DNA of 64,000 bases from Heliocidaris erythrogramma (GCA_025617745.1 CM046857.1:21771081-21835080); one strand, 5' to 3'. Counted from the first letter of the stretch, positions 45,056 to 56,994 are shown. Translations and numbers: made by a program. The notes: generated from the sequence alone by a model not told the origin.

Positions 45056-45724
45056 TGTTCATCTGCAACGTGCCCCCCACGTTTCCAAGCACCAAAAAAG
45101 TGTCTCCTGCTACCCACAAAAATGCCGCGTTTTATACTTGTTCACTGCCTTCTTTTTCTTCTTTTAATGCAGTGGCGGATCTAGGTATTATGACGCCCTG
45201 GGCAAACAGTGCATTTGCACCCCCCCAGTCGAATTATGTTATGCGAGGAAGCGAAGCGACCGAGCAGATTTTTTTACAAATTTATTTTATTTACCATTCC
45301 ACAGGGTTCCTTTATTCATCAAAATAACAATTTTGACAAAAGATCGTACATATATGTTTCCCCCATGATTTGTCATGTAAATACTTAAACAACAGAGTAC
45401 CATAATATAACAAAACATGCAGCCACACAGCGGTGTATTGGATAGTTTGACAAAATATACGTTGTTTACAATAATATATTACGTACAAAACAGGCAAATT
45501 AGAGAACATAGACTCTCAGAAACATTTCGTGAAGTGAAACCATGTTTTCTCAAACTTATCTTTTTAAAGATTTATCTTTGATATATACTTTTCCATATCA
45601 TAATGTATTTTGATAGCTGTCAAAACTTTTCAAACCTTGGTAATTGACTTTTACATTTAGCTGAAAATATTTCCTTTTTTTTTCTTACAGGGATGGCCAA
45701 CAAAATGACGCATAGTGTTGTTGG
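44396..45724. other. Interval between minisatellite arms: hAT-like ends and microsatellites
   Basis: A 126-codon plus frame (44491-44871) has no recognised domain. TTCAGGGGCGGCGCTACAGG at 44823 followed by poly-G, and GCAGTGGCGGATCTAGG at 45170, are hAT-like ends. A GA/AAG tract lies at 44890-44985 and a TTA microsatellite at 44996-45055. Confidence 0.5.
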
Positions 45725-46215
45725 TAGGTGCGTAGACGAACAAAGAAGAGCCCAACAGGCAATTAGCCTTAGTGATAATTAGACAAAGTGGCATTTAGAC
45801 CAACTGACAATTAGACTAAACGGAAAAATGGACTATTAAATGAAAGTTAGACCAACTGCACATTAGACCATATAAATGCCATGTAGACCAAATGGATACT
45901 AGACCAAGTGGATTTTAGACGAAATGCCTGTAGACTAACTAGTTTTAGACTGACTGGGAATTAGACAAACTGACATTAGACTAACTGGTAGTAGACCAAA
46001 TGATAACAAAATGAAGTAGACGAAATGTTAATTAGACCAAATGGTAATTAGACCAAGTGGTAATTAGCCCAAGTGGTCATTAGACCTTTTGGTTATTAGA
46101 CCAAGTGCAAATCAAACCAAATGAAGACTGGACCAAAAGGGTTTAGCCCGAATGAAGGTAGCCCATCTGGAAATTAGACCAAGTGGTTTTAGCCCAAGAG
46201 TGCATAAACCGGCCA
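45725..46215 (-). repeat. ~20-bp minisatellite, TTAGACCAA type, inverted array
   Basis: About 20-25 units of TTAGACCAAGTGGTAA type, the reverse complement of the 40555 and 44215 arrays, with GACCAA, GACTAA and GCCCAA cores. Confidence 0.7.
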
Positions 46216-46269
46216 ACGCATGTGAGGACCATTCTCCAGTATAAGAAACCTAACTCAGCTGCACTAGGT

Positions 46270-46625
46270 GAAGATGGCATCATTATGGGGTGTTGAAGAA
46301 GCTATAGCCTACATAGCTGTCACTTGTTTTGGGCTACGCTTTTCTCCAAACTGCTACGATCACCGGACCCTCCCGATGATTGATCAAGTAGTATTGTTAC
46401 CTTGATCCATAAAGGTAACAGCACAGACCCCAGGTGCTTCCGTATGATTGTCCTAACGTCTTGCATAGGAAATATCTTCCATCAGATCTTGCTGACAGAG
46501 TGGAACAGTTCGCAGTTGCTAATGGACTTATTGATCCTGTGATGCAGAAAGCATTCCTTAAAATGGCTGCATAAAGAACCACCAAGTGGTCCACGAAGTA
46601 CTCCACGATGCCAAGAGTCGTAACA
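46270..46625 (+). pseudogene. R2-like reverse transcriptase, finger region fossil
   Basis: Frames read VTLIHKGNSTDPRCFRMIVL then TSCIGNIFHQIL and, one frame over, ADRVEQFAVANGLIDPVMQK and AFLKMAA. This matches the (L/I)(I/Y)KKGxxxDPxNFRPIxLTS region at the start of the RT domain in R2-group elements, including the Q(K/R)AFL phrase. It is broken by frameshifts near 46480 and 46572. It is the 5'-most recognisable piece of the element that continues at 48485. Confidence 0.65.
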
Positions 46626-46834
46626 CGACGATCCAAGGTCAGATGCGGTCACCGAATTGGATAACGGCCTGCAAGTTTTCAACCCTGTGTTGAACAGCTT
46701 GAGCAAGGCTCGCTCTTCAATGATCACTTTACGCAGTGGTCGAGGAGGCGAAACCACAATGACTTCTCTCAAGGTCGATGTAACTGCTAGGCTCAACTTG
46801 TTAATTCATAACTCCCGAAAAATTAATCACAAGA

Positions 46835-47960
46835 AAAGATAGAAAGACGAAATAGAAGGATAAAACAAAGAATAACATAATAAAGAGAAAATTATAGGAC
46901 AAAACAAAGAGTATCGTAAGAAAAGATAGAAAGAGGAGACGATAGACGGGGGAAAAAGGGCACAACATATAGGGAAAGACAGAGGAGAAGATAGAAGGTA
47001 AAACAAAGTATAACAAAAGATAGACAGAAAGATAAAATGATAAGTATTAAAGCAAAGAATAACATAAGATAGAATGAAAGAGGGAAGGATAGGATAAAAC
47101 AAAGAAAAACAAGGAAAAACAAAGAATAACATAAGAAAAGATAGAAATAAGAAAGAGGAAAGAACAGTATAGAACAAAAAAAAACTACATAAGGAAAGAA
47201 AGGAGAAAAAAATAGAAGGAAAAACAAAGTATAACGAAAGATAGACAGAAAGACTAAATGATAAGGATAAAAAAAGAATAACATAAGGAAAGAAAGGATA
47301 GGATAAAACAAATAACATTAATGAAGGATAGAGAGAGAAGAAAATAGAAGGAAAAACAAAGAATAGCATAAAAAAGATTAAAAAAAGAATAACCTAAGAA
47401 AAGATAGAAATAGAACAAGATAAAAGAATAAAAACAAAAAATAAAATGAGAAAGATGAAAGAACAGTATAGAACAAAAATACATAAGGAAAGAAAGGAGG
47501 AGAAGAAAATAGAAGGAAAAACAAAGTATAACATAAGAAAGATAGAAAGACGAAAGATAGAAAGAAGAAGATAAGAAGAAAAAACAAAGAATAACATAAA
47601 GATAGAAAGACGAAATGATAAGGATAAGCAAATAATAACATAAGGAAAGATAGAAAGAGAAGGAGATAGAAGGAAAAACAAAGAATAACAAGGAAAATAG
47701 AAAGAGACGAAGATCGAAGGATAAAAACAAAGAATAACATAACGATAAAAACAAAAAATAACATAAGGAAAGATAGAAAGAGAAGAAGATAAAAGGATAA
47801 AAACAAAGAATAACATAAGAAGGATAAAAACAAAAAATAACAGAAGGAAAGGTAGAAAGAAATGAAGATGGAAGAAAAAAAAAAAATATAAGGAAGATAG
47901 AAAGAGGAAATGATGGGTTAAAAAAATAGAATAACACAAGTATAGACAAAAAGATATTAA
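46835..47960 (+). repeat. Purine-rich minisatellite inside the R2-like fossil
   Basis: About 1.1 kb of almost only A and G with units close to AACAAAGAATAACATAAGGA and AAGATAGAAAGAGAAGAAG, period roughly 50 bases, very irregular. Long minus-strand frames (up to 231 codons rich in Phe, Leu, Ser, Tyr) are composition artefacts. It takes the place of the RT palm region in the fossil. Confidence 0.7.
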
Positions 47961-48484
47961 AGTAGAATGAAGTCGACGAGAGATCGTCCCCTTTAGCACC
48001 TTATTGTTGGCTAGATCGACCACACACAGCGAAATCGACTGCTTGCAATTGCTATCTCAGCCTGTTGTCAACATCTACCAACTGTTTTTAGAATTTTTAA
48101 AAAACATAGCATATTAAATATTGTCAATAATTATGTCACAAAACGGCAAGATTTTTTAAAAGCTACGGTCAATCGATACGTATACGTATTCTCCATAAAA
48201 GTCGCAGTCACTCACTTCACGACTCAAATACAAATTTCACCAAAAGTGTTAAATGCTCAGGTGTAGAGACCGGTTTTGAAGAGAGTCGGGATTTGTTGAC
48301 AGGGTTATGTATTATGCGCGACCCTCTCTGAGTTCGCTCGTTGTGTTATGACGTCATAGAATCACTCCGTAGTGTGGTCATTGAAGAGCAAGGTTTGCTC
48401 AAGCTTTTAGGAATTATCCTAAATCTTTGGACGTTATGATTATGATCTAAATGGTACACAGTTTATTAGCGTCCCGTTCACTGA
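47961..48484. other. Interval between minisatellite and RT fragment
   Basis: No clear coding frame. Part may be highly decayed RT sequence. Confidence 0.4.
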
Positions 48485-48966
48485 TGATTTCAACTTGATA
48501 AATGCCGACAAACGTTCCCATCAACGTCTTTTAGATGAAAGTAATTCCTTGACCAAAAGTATGAATTTAACTCTAAAACCATCAAAATGCTAGAGCATAT
48601 ACGTTAGTAGTGCAAAGCCGACGAAGGTCGACTTTGCAATCGATTGCCACCAACTGCAAACGATCGAAGAAGTACCACAGAAATATCTAGGGTCAACTAT
48701 AACGTTCCGCATGAAGTTTTCAGAATCCTTCACATATATCAAGGAAAGGTTTAAAGACATTTGCGCAACATCGATTCTAGCCTTGTGAGGAGTGAATACA
48801 AGCTCTCCGTCTTCACAAAGTATTCGCTTCCATCATTGCGATACCATCTGACCGTGCATGAACTAACAACACTCAGCTGGCAGAGTTGGACAGCATTGTG
48901 ACAAAGCAACTTAAGAAGTGGCGGAAAATACCATCTCATGGGGCCACATTTGCGATATTGTACAGC
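48485..48966 (+). pseudogene. R2-like reverse transcriptase, catalytic C motif to thumb
   Basis: VPFTDDFNLINADKRSHQRL carries the F-x-D-D catalytic motif C. LTKSMNLTLKPSKC follows, stop, then AKPTKVDFAIDCHQL and PQKYLGSTITF, stop, and AELDSIVTKQLKKWRKIPSH. The order (DD motif, LxLxPxKC, YLG, KxWRxxP) is that of R2-group RTs. Stops at about 48593 and 48786 and a frameshift at about 48885 show decay. Coding is cut at about 48966 by the hAT-like insertion and resumes at 52463. Confidence 0.75.
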
Positions 48967-50099
48967 CAGGGGCGTAGACAGCGGGGGGGGGGGGGGGGGG
49001 GGTGGGGATGCATCCCCCCAGAATTTCAGGTGGGGAGGGATGGTGTGTACAATCATCCCCCCACGTTTTACGATAAAAAAGTAAAAAATTGTAATGATAT
49101 ATTATACATAAATATGAATATGTATTCATGATTATGATTACGGTGATGATGATGATTATTCCTCTTCTTATTATTATTGTTATTATTATTATCATTATTG
49201 TTGTGGTTTTGAAAATATAAGATCCAATATTATAATTCAGTTAATTAGTCTCCTATATATTTATTTTTCTTTATTGGCCATTCAGGATAACATTTTAACA
49301 TCATTATGTCATTGGAAAGTATAATAAACAGGATTTTAATAATATTAAACACAATGACTGTTTCTTATAAACAGGGGCGTAGATAGGGGGATGGGGGTAT
49401 GCATCCCCCAACTTTTCAGGTGGGGGGATGGTGTGTAAAAACACCCCCCAGGTTTCACCCCCACCAAAAAAAAATGGTGGAAAATATCCATTTCTACTGT
49501 ATGTTGTAGATAATATATTTATTAATATTCTTTATTTCAATATAGATGTTATTTGTTTATGTTCAATATTGTAGATTTATATGCGGTTATTAATATTTAT
49601 CTACAATTCTGTCGTTGATTCTGATTTTTCCCGATATATTTTTTACACTACTATAGAAAGTGAAAACCATCTACTTCAAATTATCTGATTATATAACATG
49701 GATGTTAATTGATCTGGGAGGGATATATGAAGGTATATATTTTAAAAAATGAAGTAGGGGATAGCCTCTGTTACCACCCCAATATATTTTGAGGTGCTTT
49801 TTGTAAAAACCATAATACAGAAAAATTATTTAGATTAAAAGTACATGTAATTTTTCTCGATGTAGACGGTTCAGTCGGTAACTTTGCTTTATAATGCAAT
49901 TTTGCCACACCTATGTTATTAGGAATACTAACAATTTTCAAAATTGAAATGAAAATATAGGCACAGGAATCGAATGTGGTGGGGAAAGAAGGAATACATC
50001 ACCCCCAGTATTTATCGAGGATGATGACTTGTGTCATCATCACCCAACTATACATAGAAGAATGCTGAAATGACAATCATAAATAACATGTAGACCCGG

Positions 50100-50520
50100 T
50101 CAGAAGCACCGCTCCGGGGGTTGCATGTGGGCACAGTGCCCCTACTTTTCTCTTTAACTTCAGATAAGTACCCCAAGTTTTCTTTCGAATAAGTTCACGT
50201 TCCATTCTTATAAGTGCCCATTTTGATATTTACACTTCGTCTCTTACCTCATCTTTCATAAATGCTCCTATTTCAACAAGAGCATTTATCCCTTTTGTCC
50301 CTTTTAATGTAACAAGTCATTTTTCTTCTTTGTAATACATAGGCACTGATTTAGTTTTTCTACTTTATAAGAACATTTTGCCGTTCTTATAAATGCCCCT
50401 TTTGAGGTGTTATTAGTGCCCCTTTCCACCTCTGATAACTGCCTGATCTACCTTTTCTACACATTTATTTTTCTAAGAAGTGTCCTTTTCCCCATGATAA
50501 TTGCGACCTCACAAATTTTG
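50100..50520 (+). repeat. TATAAGTGCCCATTTT short-period repeat
   Basis: Variants of AGATAAGTACCCCAAGTTTT and TAAATGCCCCTTTTGA recur at 30-60-base spacing. Same type as 4180-4360 and, inverted, 20296-20775. Confidence 0.55.
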
Positions 50521-50661
50521 AATATTGGAAGTTGCTCGCTCGCTCAATATTCAATTCATACTACAAAACTGCAAAGCATAATGCTAAAGTTGTATCTTGG
50601 ACATGTAAAGAGAAAAAGCATACACACCCTGTGGGGGTGTGCGTGTGTGTGTGTATATATA

Positions 50662-52316
50662 CAGTTAACAACAAAATTATTCATACCCCTTGGAAAATTC
50701 TAGTTTTTTGCAATTTTCCTAAAAATGAATGGTTAACTGAATTTAATTGCACATCACATGAATACATTTAGTTATCATCTGCAAATGAATGCTGTTTCTG
50801 GTTTCACCTCATTTGCATAACAATAGAAAAGGTGAATTATCCAAACTGGGTGATGTTCAAAATTATTCATACCCTTGGTGATCTATTGACTTTGTCAATC
50901 AGTATGAATCCAGTCCTTGTGATTAATGCTCGTACCACTTTCTTCACACTGTCACAATGCTTCTGGAGGTCTCTACTGAGATATCAGGCCAATGCCTGGT
51001 CTCCAATGGCCCAATCTCCTTGAGGATGTTGTCCACACATGCCATCACCTGGTCTTCAGGGGATTCGATGGATTTAAAGCAGATTTTGTGTTTGTAGGTG
51101 GTGTAGTTTTAGACGTCATGAGGATAGGACTATGATATTGATATTTTCGTTAATATTCCTTACATTTTAATGACAATTCTGTATCTAAGTTGAAACAAAG
51201 CACTCTTCCTGGAGAGACTTCCCTAGAGGCATTCACTGTTGCACTGTCAAGGGAAGGTATTTCCTGATACTTTTGTTCCATTATGTTTAGGGAGGCCATG
51301 GTAGTTGTCTAAAGGTTGGATGGTGCCAATTTTATCAGTTTATTCAGTTACACTGATTGACACATTTTTTATATGGACACCTGCAAGTGGGTACTCTAGT
51401 GAAGCTTAAAATACTGATCTTTATGTTCCAGTGCACTGTCAAACTGGTAGCATTTTGTGCACTGCAGCTGGTAACATGGAGGGCATATGGTATAAATTTG
51501 GTTTACATTCATTTTGATATCAAGGATTGTAGCTTTCATACCAAAGACACAAAGAATATACCATATGAAGATTGATATACAGTAACAGTCAATGTGGGAT
51601 GTGTATGGTACTCAAAGGTTACATACTGTTATTCATGGTGACCTGACGTTAGAGTCATGAAATGACTTTAATATCACCAACATGGCCTTCCTGAGCACTC
51701 TGATTAAGAATGGGGCCAATGAATAAAGGTGAACCCTCCCACAGGCAGTGCAAAAGGGAAGGGCTCTTCAGGAATGGTGCTTTGCTTCATAAGTAGATAC
51801 AGAATTTTCATTAAAATGCATGGAATAAATGATCGAAAATTTCAATATCATAGTCCTGTCATCATGAAGTCGATAACTGCATCACCTGTAGGACACGAAA
51901 TCTAATGAACTCCCTGAAGGTCAGGTGAAGGCATGTGTGGACACATCCTCAAGGAGATTGAGCCATTGGAGAACAGGTACTGGCCTGATATCCCAGCAGA
52001 GACCCCTCCGGAAGCCTTGTGACGGTGTATTATAATAAAGTGAATTACAAGCATTAATCACAAGGATCGGATTCATACTGATTGACAAAGTCAATAAATC
52101 ACCAAGGGTATGAATAATTTTGAACATCGCCCAGTTTGGATAACTCACCTTTTCTATTGTTATGCAAATGAGGTGAAACCGGAAACGGCATTCATTTGCA
52201 GATGATAACTAAATATATTCAAGTGATGTGCAAGTAACTTAATTTAACCATTCATTTTTAGGAAAAATGCAAAAAACTAGAATTTTCCAAGAGGTATGAA
52301 TAATTGTTGTTAACTG
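50662..52316. mobile_element. 1.65-kb Tc1/mariner-like foldback element
   Basis: Ends CAGTTAACAACAAAATTATT and its reverse complement are flanked by TA (50660-50661 and 52317-52318). The inverted arms are long (about 50662-51120 and 51880-52316) and include ATTCATACCCTTGGTGAT. TTATTCATACCCCTTGG is typical of Tc1-type termini. The central 750 bp shows no recognisable D,D-E transposase. It lies inside the hAT-like composite. Confidence 0.75.
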
Positions 52317-52462
52317 TATATATATACATATATACATATCTACATATATAAGGGAAATCATACCCCCACTTATGAGGACCTGTCTACGCCAATGGTATAC
52401 ATGGTATATGGACTGCAAATCATCCCCCAGGTCTGGGGACCTGTCTACGCCACTCGCCACTG

Positions 52463-53497
52463 GTAAAGCAGTGATGGTTTGCAGTTCCGTTCTCCGTCAC
52501 AGTTGTATAGAGAATCTCATGTCCTTGCTCATGTTTCTTCCCGTTGGCAAGCATATTCGAACGTTCAGGCTGCCTTGGACTCTAAAGTTTTCCGTGAATC
52601 AGGATGGGTCTGCAAGATGTCCGCTAACGCTGCAGTCTGCGAGGATATCATCGATCGTTTGAGCGGTGATAACTGGAAGAGAACTAAAACCAATATCAAA
52701 GCGACCCTTCTAGAGGAGCATAGAAGCTTTTGGCGCAAGCACTAAAGTTAGTTGAATTAGACAAGGGAGGGGGCTACCTGGAAGTCGCGTATATTCGACC
52801 TCCCAAAAGTTGTTCTTAGGGTGTTTTATCAAGAGAGCAGCAATTAACACACTACCCTCAGGGGACAACATTAAAAGATGGGGGAAAAGAATGAATACTA
52901 GGTGTAAGTTGTGTGGAAACCATGAGACCCTATGTCACATCCTCAACTCGTGCCCAAAAGCACACGTTCAGGAACGTTTTAATTACAGGCATGATAGTGT
53001 AATTAGATATCTGGTTTCCAATATGCAGCCTGTTTATCAGATGATCAAGAACAAATGCAACTTTTCGCTGATATCCCATGAATGGAGGCACCATTCCTAC
53101 CAAATGATGAAGTTGCATCTGTTAAAACGCCAGATATAGTTGTTGTTAACCGGGTAAAAAAGAATATAGTTCTAGGCAAATATCGGGACAGCAAGGAAAA
53201 GAAAAACCGTATAGTATGTCCCCTTCGTATCTGATATCGAAGACAAAGTTTTCAAGTGTTCAGTCATATGCTTTGAGGTAGGATCTAGAGGTCTCATAAG
53301 CAAAGACCCGGCGAAAGACAAATCTATAAACTGCTAAAATCCACTAGTCATTCAGTCAAGGTTAAGGATCATATTCGAGTTATCTCGAAAATTGCCTTAG
53401 TTACCTTCATAATCATGAGGAGCTGCGGAAATAACGCACTGAAATGACGCATCCGTTAAAATTGACACTCTGTGTACGTATGTTCGTATCCATAGCA
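52463..53497 (+). pseudogene. R2-like element: thumb, CCHC zinc finger and endonuclease fossil
   Basis: DGLQFRSPSQLYRESHVLAH opens a frame that runs to RSFWRKH (52743). In another frame the insert continues through INTLPSGDNIKRWGKRM to CKLCGNHETLCHILNSC, the C-x2-C-x7-H-x4-C knuckle of R2-group proteins. A further frame gives TPDIVVV, the PD motif of the restriction-like endonuclease, and ICFEVGSRGLISKD, its conserved late motif. The protein ends near 53445 in the same way as the copy at 17740. The element end is CGTATCCATAGCAAAA (about 53485-53500). Frameshifts make it inactive. Confidence 0.75.
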
Positions 53498-53500
53498 AAA

Positions 53501-54390
53501 AAGATTGTGTTAATCTTTTTGTTTTCCTTCCATTTTTTTTTTTCTGAATTTTTTTTTTGTCCAAAATTTTTTGTTGTCCGATTTTTTTCCCCCGAAAATA
53601 TTTTTTAAGGGTTAGGATTAGCATGATTAGGGTTGCAGGTTATGTGAACTTCTTCAGTATTACCAAAGGCCTGTCTTGTACGTTTATGCTATAAAGAATC
53701 CGGAAAAATGACTCGAAAATGGAAAAAAAAAATAGAAAACAATTTGAAGGAAAAAAAAAATTAAACCTTGACTTTTTTTTCCAGGGAGTTAATTTATATT
53801 TTTCTTCACACCAATTCTTATTTCTTCATGTCCCTTCCCGGGCTCCGTAAGATATACCATTATTATGAAATACTATATAATAGGCCTTTAACTTGATATG
53901 TATTTGCTTCTTCCCAAAAGTGCTTATTGACTCGACAAGATATTTGCAGTTTTACGAGTATTTATATAGTCCGAAGTCCAAATAAACAACCATTATGAGA
54001 GCACAGGTGAGTAGCTACAGTATATGCCTGACTTGATAGAGTCACTGAATGCATTGAAAATACAACCAGAGTTTTTGATAATATAATAAAATCCCGAACA
54101 AGAGACTGTTAGCATGGTTAAAAGGTCAACGGAAATAATTATACATGTATTACGATACGACTTTCCCGAAAGCTTCAGTCTCTTAATTGTATCGACAGTT
54201 ATTCCACTGAGACTACTTCTTCACAGACCGCCTCTGCCCCCCAAATAGACGATTATTCTGTGTAGATCCAACCATAACAAGATTTCGTAAGAAAATGATA
54301 ATAGGATTGGAAGTAGAATGTCAAAGGTAAAAAATATTCATCATTGAGGGCACGGATCGGTAAATAACAATATCGAGATTACATGGTACT
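53501..54390. other. T-rich and unassigned DNA
   Basis: T-rich 53505-53605, followed by GGGTTAGGATTAGCATGATT, a weak telomere-like phrase. Nothing else recognised. Confidence 0.45.
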
Positions 54391-54394
54391 TTAA

Positions 54395-54958
54395 AGGGAA
54401 ATCCACCCTTAATAGCAAGTTGCTCTGAAAGAAAGAGGAAAAATCAGAGAAGCAGATTGGTGAAAGTTTGAACGAAATCGGACAAGCCATAAGAAAGTTA
54501 TGAATTTTCGAAAGTTGTGATCACTATACATATGGGAATTTCAAATTGGCTGAATAGGTAATGTCACTGTGATGTAGTTGCGGACAACACGGAATGATTA
54601 AAATTGTATTTTTGTCAAAATGTATGACTCGGTAGGATCTTTTCTTTCATGAGGACTTATAACTTATAATATGCTATCTCGAATTTATTTTGAGTACTGC
54701 CCCGAGGATTAAGGCGCTTCGGAGAAAACCGCAAATTTATGATATTTATGTGTACGACAAACAGGAGAGTTGTCCACAAGTATGTCACAATCGACTCACC
54801 AAATTGTCGATTTGAGATTCGCATAGATATAGTGATCTCATTTTTCAAACACCCAAAACTTTTTTATTCCTTGTCCGATTTCTATCAAACTTTCACCATG
54901 TTTTTCTTATATTTCTGCTTTCACACAAATCATCTTATTACGAAGGTTGGATTGCCCT
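54395..54958. mobile_element. 564-bp MITE at a TTAA target with AGGGAAATCC / GGATTGCCCT ends
   Basis: AGGGAAATCCACCCTTAATA at the left and AAGGTTGGATTGCCCT at the right are inverted, with TTAA on each side (54391-54394 and 54959-54962). Subterminal sequences also pair (GAAAGTTTGAACGAAATCGG with CCGATTTCTATCAAACTTTC). Frames inside are unassigned. Confidence 0.7.
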
Positions 54959-55194
54959 TTAAGCATTGCAGCATGTTGGTTCAAAAGACAAATCAGATAC
55001 CAAGTCGAAAGACGTAATCACTGCGATTTAAGGCCGATCTGGTTGAAAATTGACATTTTGAAATTCTCTGTATCTAATCCCATTTAATTTCTCTCAAAAT
55101 CCAGTCGTAGTCACTTTGGTCGTAAGGTGTGTGGTAGCCATTCGTCAAACTCGAACTGCAAATAAAATTCAGTATTTCAACACGGATTCTAGGC

Positions 55195-56709
55195 ATGGTC
55201 CCTGGATCCGGGGTTGCAGTGATGCTGCAACACCCCCTGGCAAAGAATTTTAATAGTTATTCTCTCACCTACTTCCGTAGTACTGGCATTTTTCCTCAAT
55301 GTCTTGGAGTTGCTACGGTTACCCCAGTTCTAAAAAAACAGACTGCAGATAAAAATGCATTGGGTAATTATAGACCCATATCCAACATTCCCTTCCTGGC
55401 AAAGGTCTTGGAAAAAGTTGTAGCCAAGCAGCTCAGTGAATACTTGGATCAAAATGAACTGACGGATCTTAAGCAGTCGGCCTACAAAAGGTGTCATAGC
55501 ACAGAAACATCACTTCTACTTCTGCAGAACGACATCTCTCGAGCCCTTGACAACAAACAGGCCACCTTCCTTTTGTCACTCGATCTATCTGCCGCGTTCG
55601 ACACGCTTGATCATGGAATACTGATCGATCGTCTTCAAACAAAATTTGGAATAACTGATTTGTCTCTGAAATGGTTCAAGTCATACCTGAACAGCAGGAC
55701 ATGGTCAGTTTGTGTTGACGACTCTCAATCTCCTGATGTCAAGCTTCAATATGGAGTCCCCCAAGGCTCGGTATTAGGCCCCGTGCTCTTTACCATGTAT
55801 CTGCAACCGATTGTGGACATCTTCAGCAAGCATAACGTTAACTACCACATGTATGCTGACGATATTCAGATCTACCTGACATGCGACCCTAGCTCCTTAG
55901 AATCTGTCCAGTCTGTGGTGGCAAAGCTGACAGAAGTATTGGATGATGTTTATGCTTGGATGACTCTCAATAAACTCAAAATCAATCAATCTAAAACTGA
56001 ATTTTTAATTGTTTCATCACAGGCTTACCAACAGCGACTGTCGTTAACTGAGATCAGGTTTGGTGATGTCACTCTAAAACCTTCATCAGCCCTTAAACTT
56101 CTTGGAGTCATATTTGACAGTAGATTGTGCCATGATGCACAAGTCATAAATGTTTCTAGAACTGTCAAATTTCACCTCCGAAACCTGCGGCTGATAAGGA
56201 AATATATGGATGACAACACCACTCATGCGGCTGTTCGTGCCTTAATTCTATCAAGATTAGATTACTGTAACAGTCTTTTGTCCAACACCACAACAAAGAA
56301 TGTTCATACCCTCCAACTCCTTCAAAACCAAGCTGCTCGCCTTATTTATAAAAAGCCGAAGAACACCCATACTTCCCCTTTACTCCATGATTTGCATTGG
56401 TTACCTGTTCCCCAAAGAATTGAATACAAAACTGCTCTGATTACATTTAAATCCCTACACAATGAAGCACCCTCATATCTAGCTGATCTTGTTCATGTTC
56501 GCCCTACTTCATACAATCTTAGATCCCAGTCTGATTCTGCAACTGTTCTCAATGTACCCCGTACTCGCACAAATGTAGGTTCCAAAGCTTTCTCTGTCAC
56601 AGGTCCTAAATGCTGGAATCGATTACCAAAGCATCTGAGAAATTTAAATTCTGTTAATTCTTTTAAACTTCAACTGAAAACAGTACTTTACCCTCAGTCT
56701 AAACATTAA
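55195..56709 (+). CDS. CR1/L2-type LINE reverse transcriptase, 5'-truncated, open frame
   Basis: A 504-codon frame with no stop. It shows TPVLKK and NYRPISNIPFLAKVLEKVV (fingers), LLSLDLSAAFDTLDH (motif A, catalytic Asp), YGVPQGSVLGPVLFTMYL (motif B), MYADDIQIYL (motif C, catalytic D-D) and LLGVIFDSRL (thumb start). The C-terminal part, with RLDYCNSLL, LLHDLHWLPVPQRIEYK and a WNRLPKHLR-type end, is characteristic of CR1/L2-group elements. The apurinic endonuclease domain that should precede it is absent, and similarity starts only around residue 20, so the copy is 5'-truncated and the ATG at 55195 is likely fortuitous. The intact frame suggests recent insertion. Confidence 0.85.
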   Translation: MVPGSGVAVMLQHPLAKNFNSYSLTYFRSTGIFPQCLGVATVTPVLKKQTADKNALGNYRPISNIPFLAKVLEKVVAKQLSEYLDQNELTDLKQSAYKRCHSTETSLLLLQNDISRALDNKQATFLLSLDLSAAFDTLDHGILIDRLQTKFGITDLSLKWFKSYLNSRTWSVCVDDSQSPDVKLQYGVPQGSVLGPVLFTMYLQPIVDIFSKHNVNYHMYADDIQIYLTCDPSSLESVQSVVAKLTEVLDDVYAWMTLNKLKINQSKTEFLIVSSQAYQQRLSLTEIRFGDVTLKPSSALKLLGVIFDSRLCHDAQVINVSRTVKFHLRNLRLIRKYMDDNTTHAAVRALILSRLDYCNSLLSNTTTKNVHTLQLLQNQAARLIYKKPKNTHTSPLLHDLHWLPVPQRIEYKTALITFKSLHNEAPSYLADLVHVRPTSYNLRSQSDSATVLNVPRTRTNVGSKAFSVTGPKCWNRLPKHLRNLNSVNSFKLQLKTVLYPQSKH

Positions 56710-56880
56710 GCATGGGATTTCTAGGTCCAGTTATTCCATTTATGTCTAATGTAATGTAATGTACTGTAATGTAACGAGTATTATTTAGTAGTGTAAGGTA
56801 AATTTATCTATGTTTAAAGCGCTTTGTACCTCTAGCAAAAAGCGCTATATAAATCAAATTATTATTATTAGTACATTCGC
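56710..56880 (+). mobile_element. 3' UTR and tail of the LINE
   Basis: After the stop come TAATGTAATGTACTGTAATG repeats, then AAGCGCTTTGTACC and AAAGCGCTATATAAATC followed by (ATT)n. A short hairpin plus a microsatellite tail is a common 3' end of CR1/L2-group LINEs. A related tail is at about 18815-18860. Confidence 0.7.
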
Positions 56881-56994
56881 CAGGCGTAAATTGCTGTGTT
56901 AAAAAAGACTCGGAAAAATACGTTCGCCATAGGTATACCACGTGAAAAGATTCTCATTTTTCTTGATATTTCATATCTTACTGGTACTCCATCT

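Larger units (their letters stand above)
48967..52461. mobile_element. 3.5-kb hAT-like composite inserted in the R2-like fossil
   Basis: The left end CAGGGGCGTAGACAG and the right end (reversed CAGTGGCGAGTGGCGTAGAC) are hAT-like. The 8-base flanks TGTACAGC and GGTAAAGC agree at six positions, as expected of an old 8-bp duplication. The R2-like protein reads continuously across the excision (…FAILYS then DGLQFRSPSQLY). Further ends inside (AGGGGCGTAGATAGGGGG at 49373, and one at 52370-52392) and poly-G runs show nested or repeated insertions. No transposase frame is seen. Confidence 0.7.

Noticed and set aside
46827-48023. Minus-strand frames of 104-231 codons rich in Phe, Leu, Tyr and Ser that look like membrane proteins
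   Set aside because: They are the complement of a purine-rich minisatellite; hydrophobicity is a by-product of T-rich codons.
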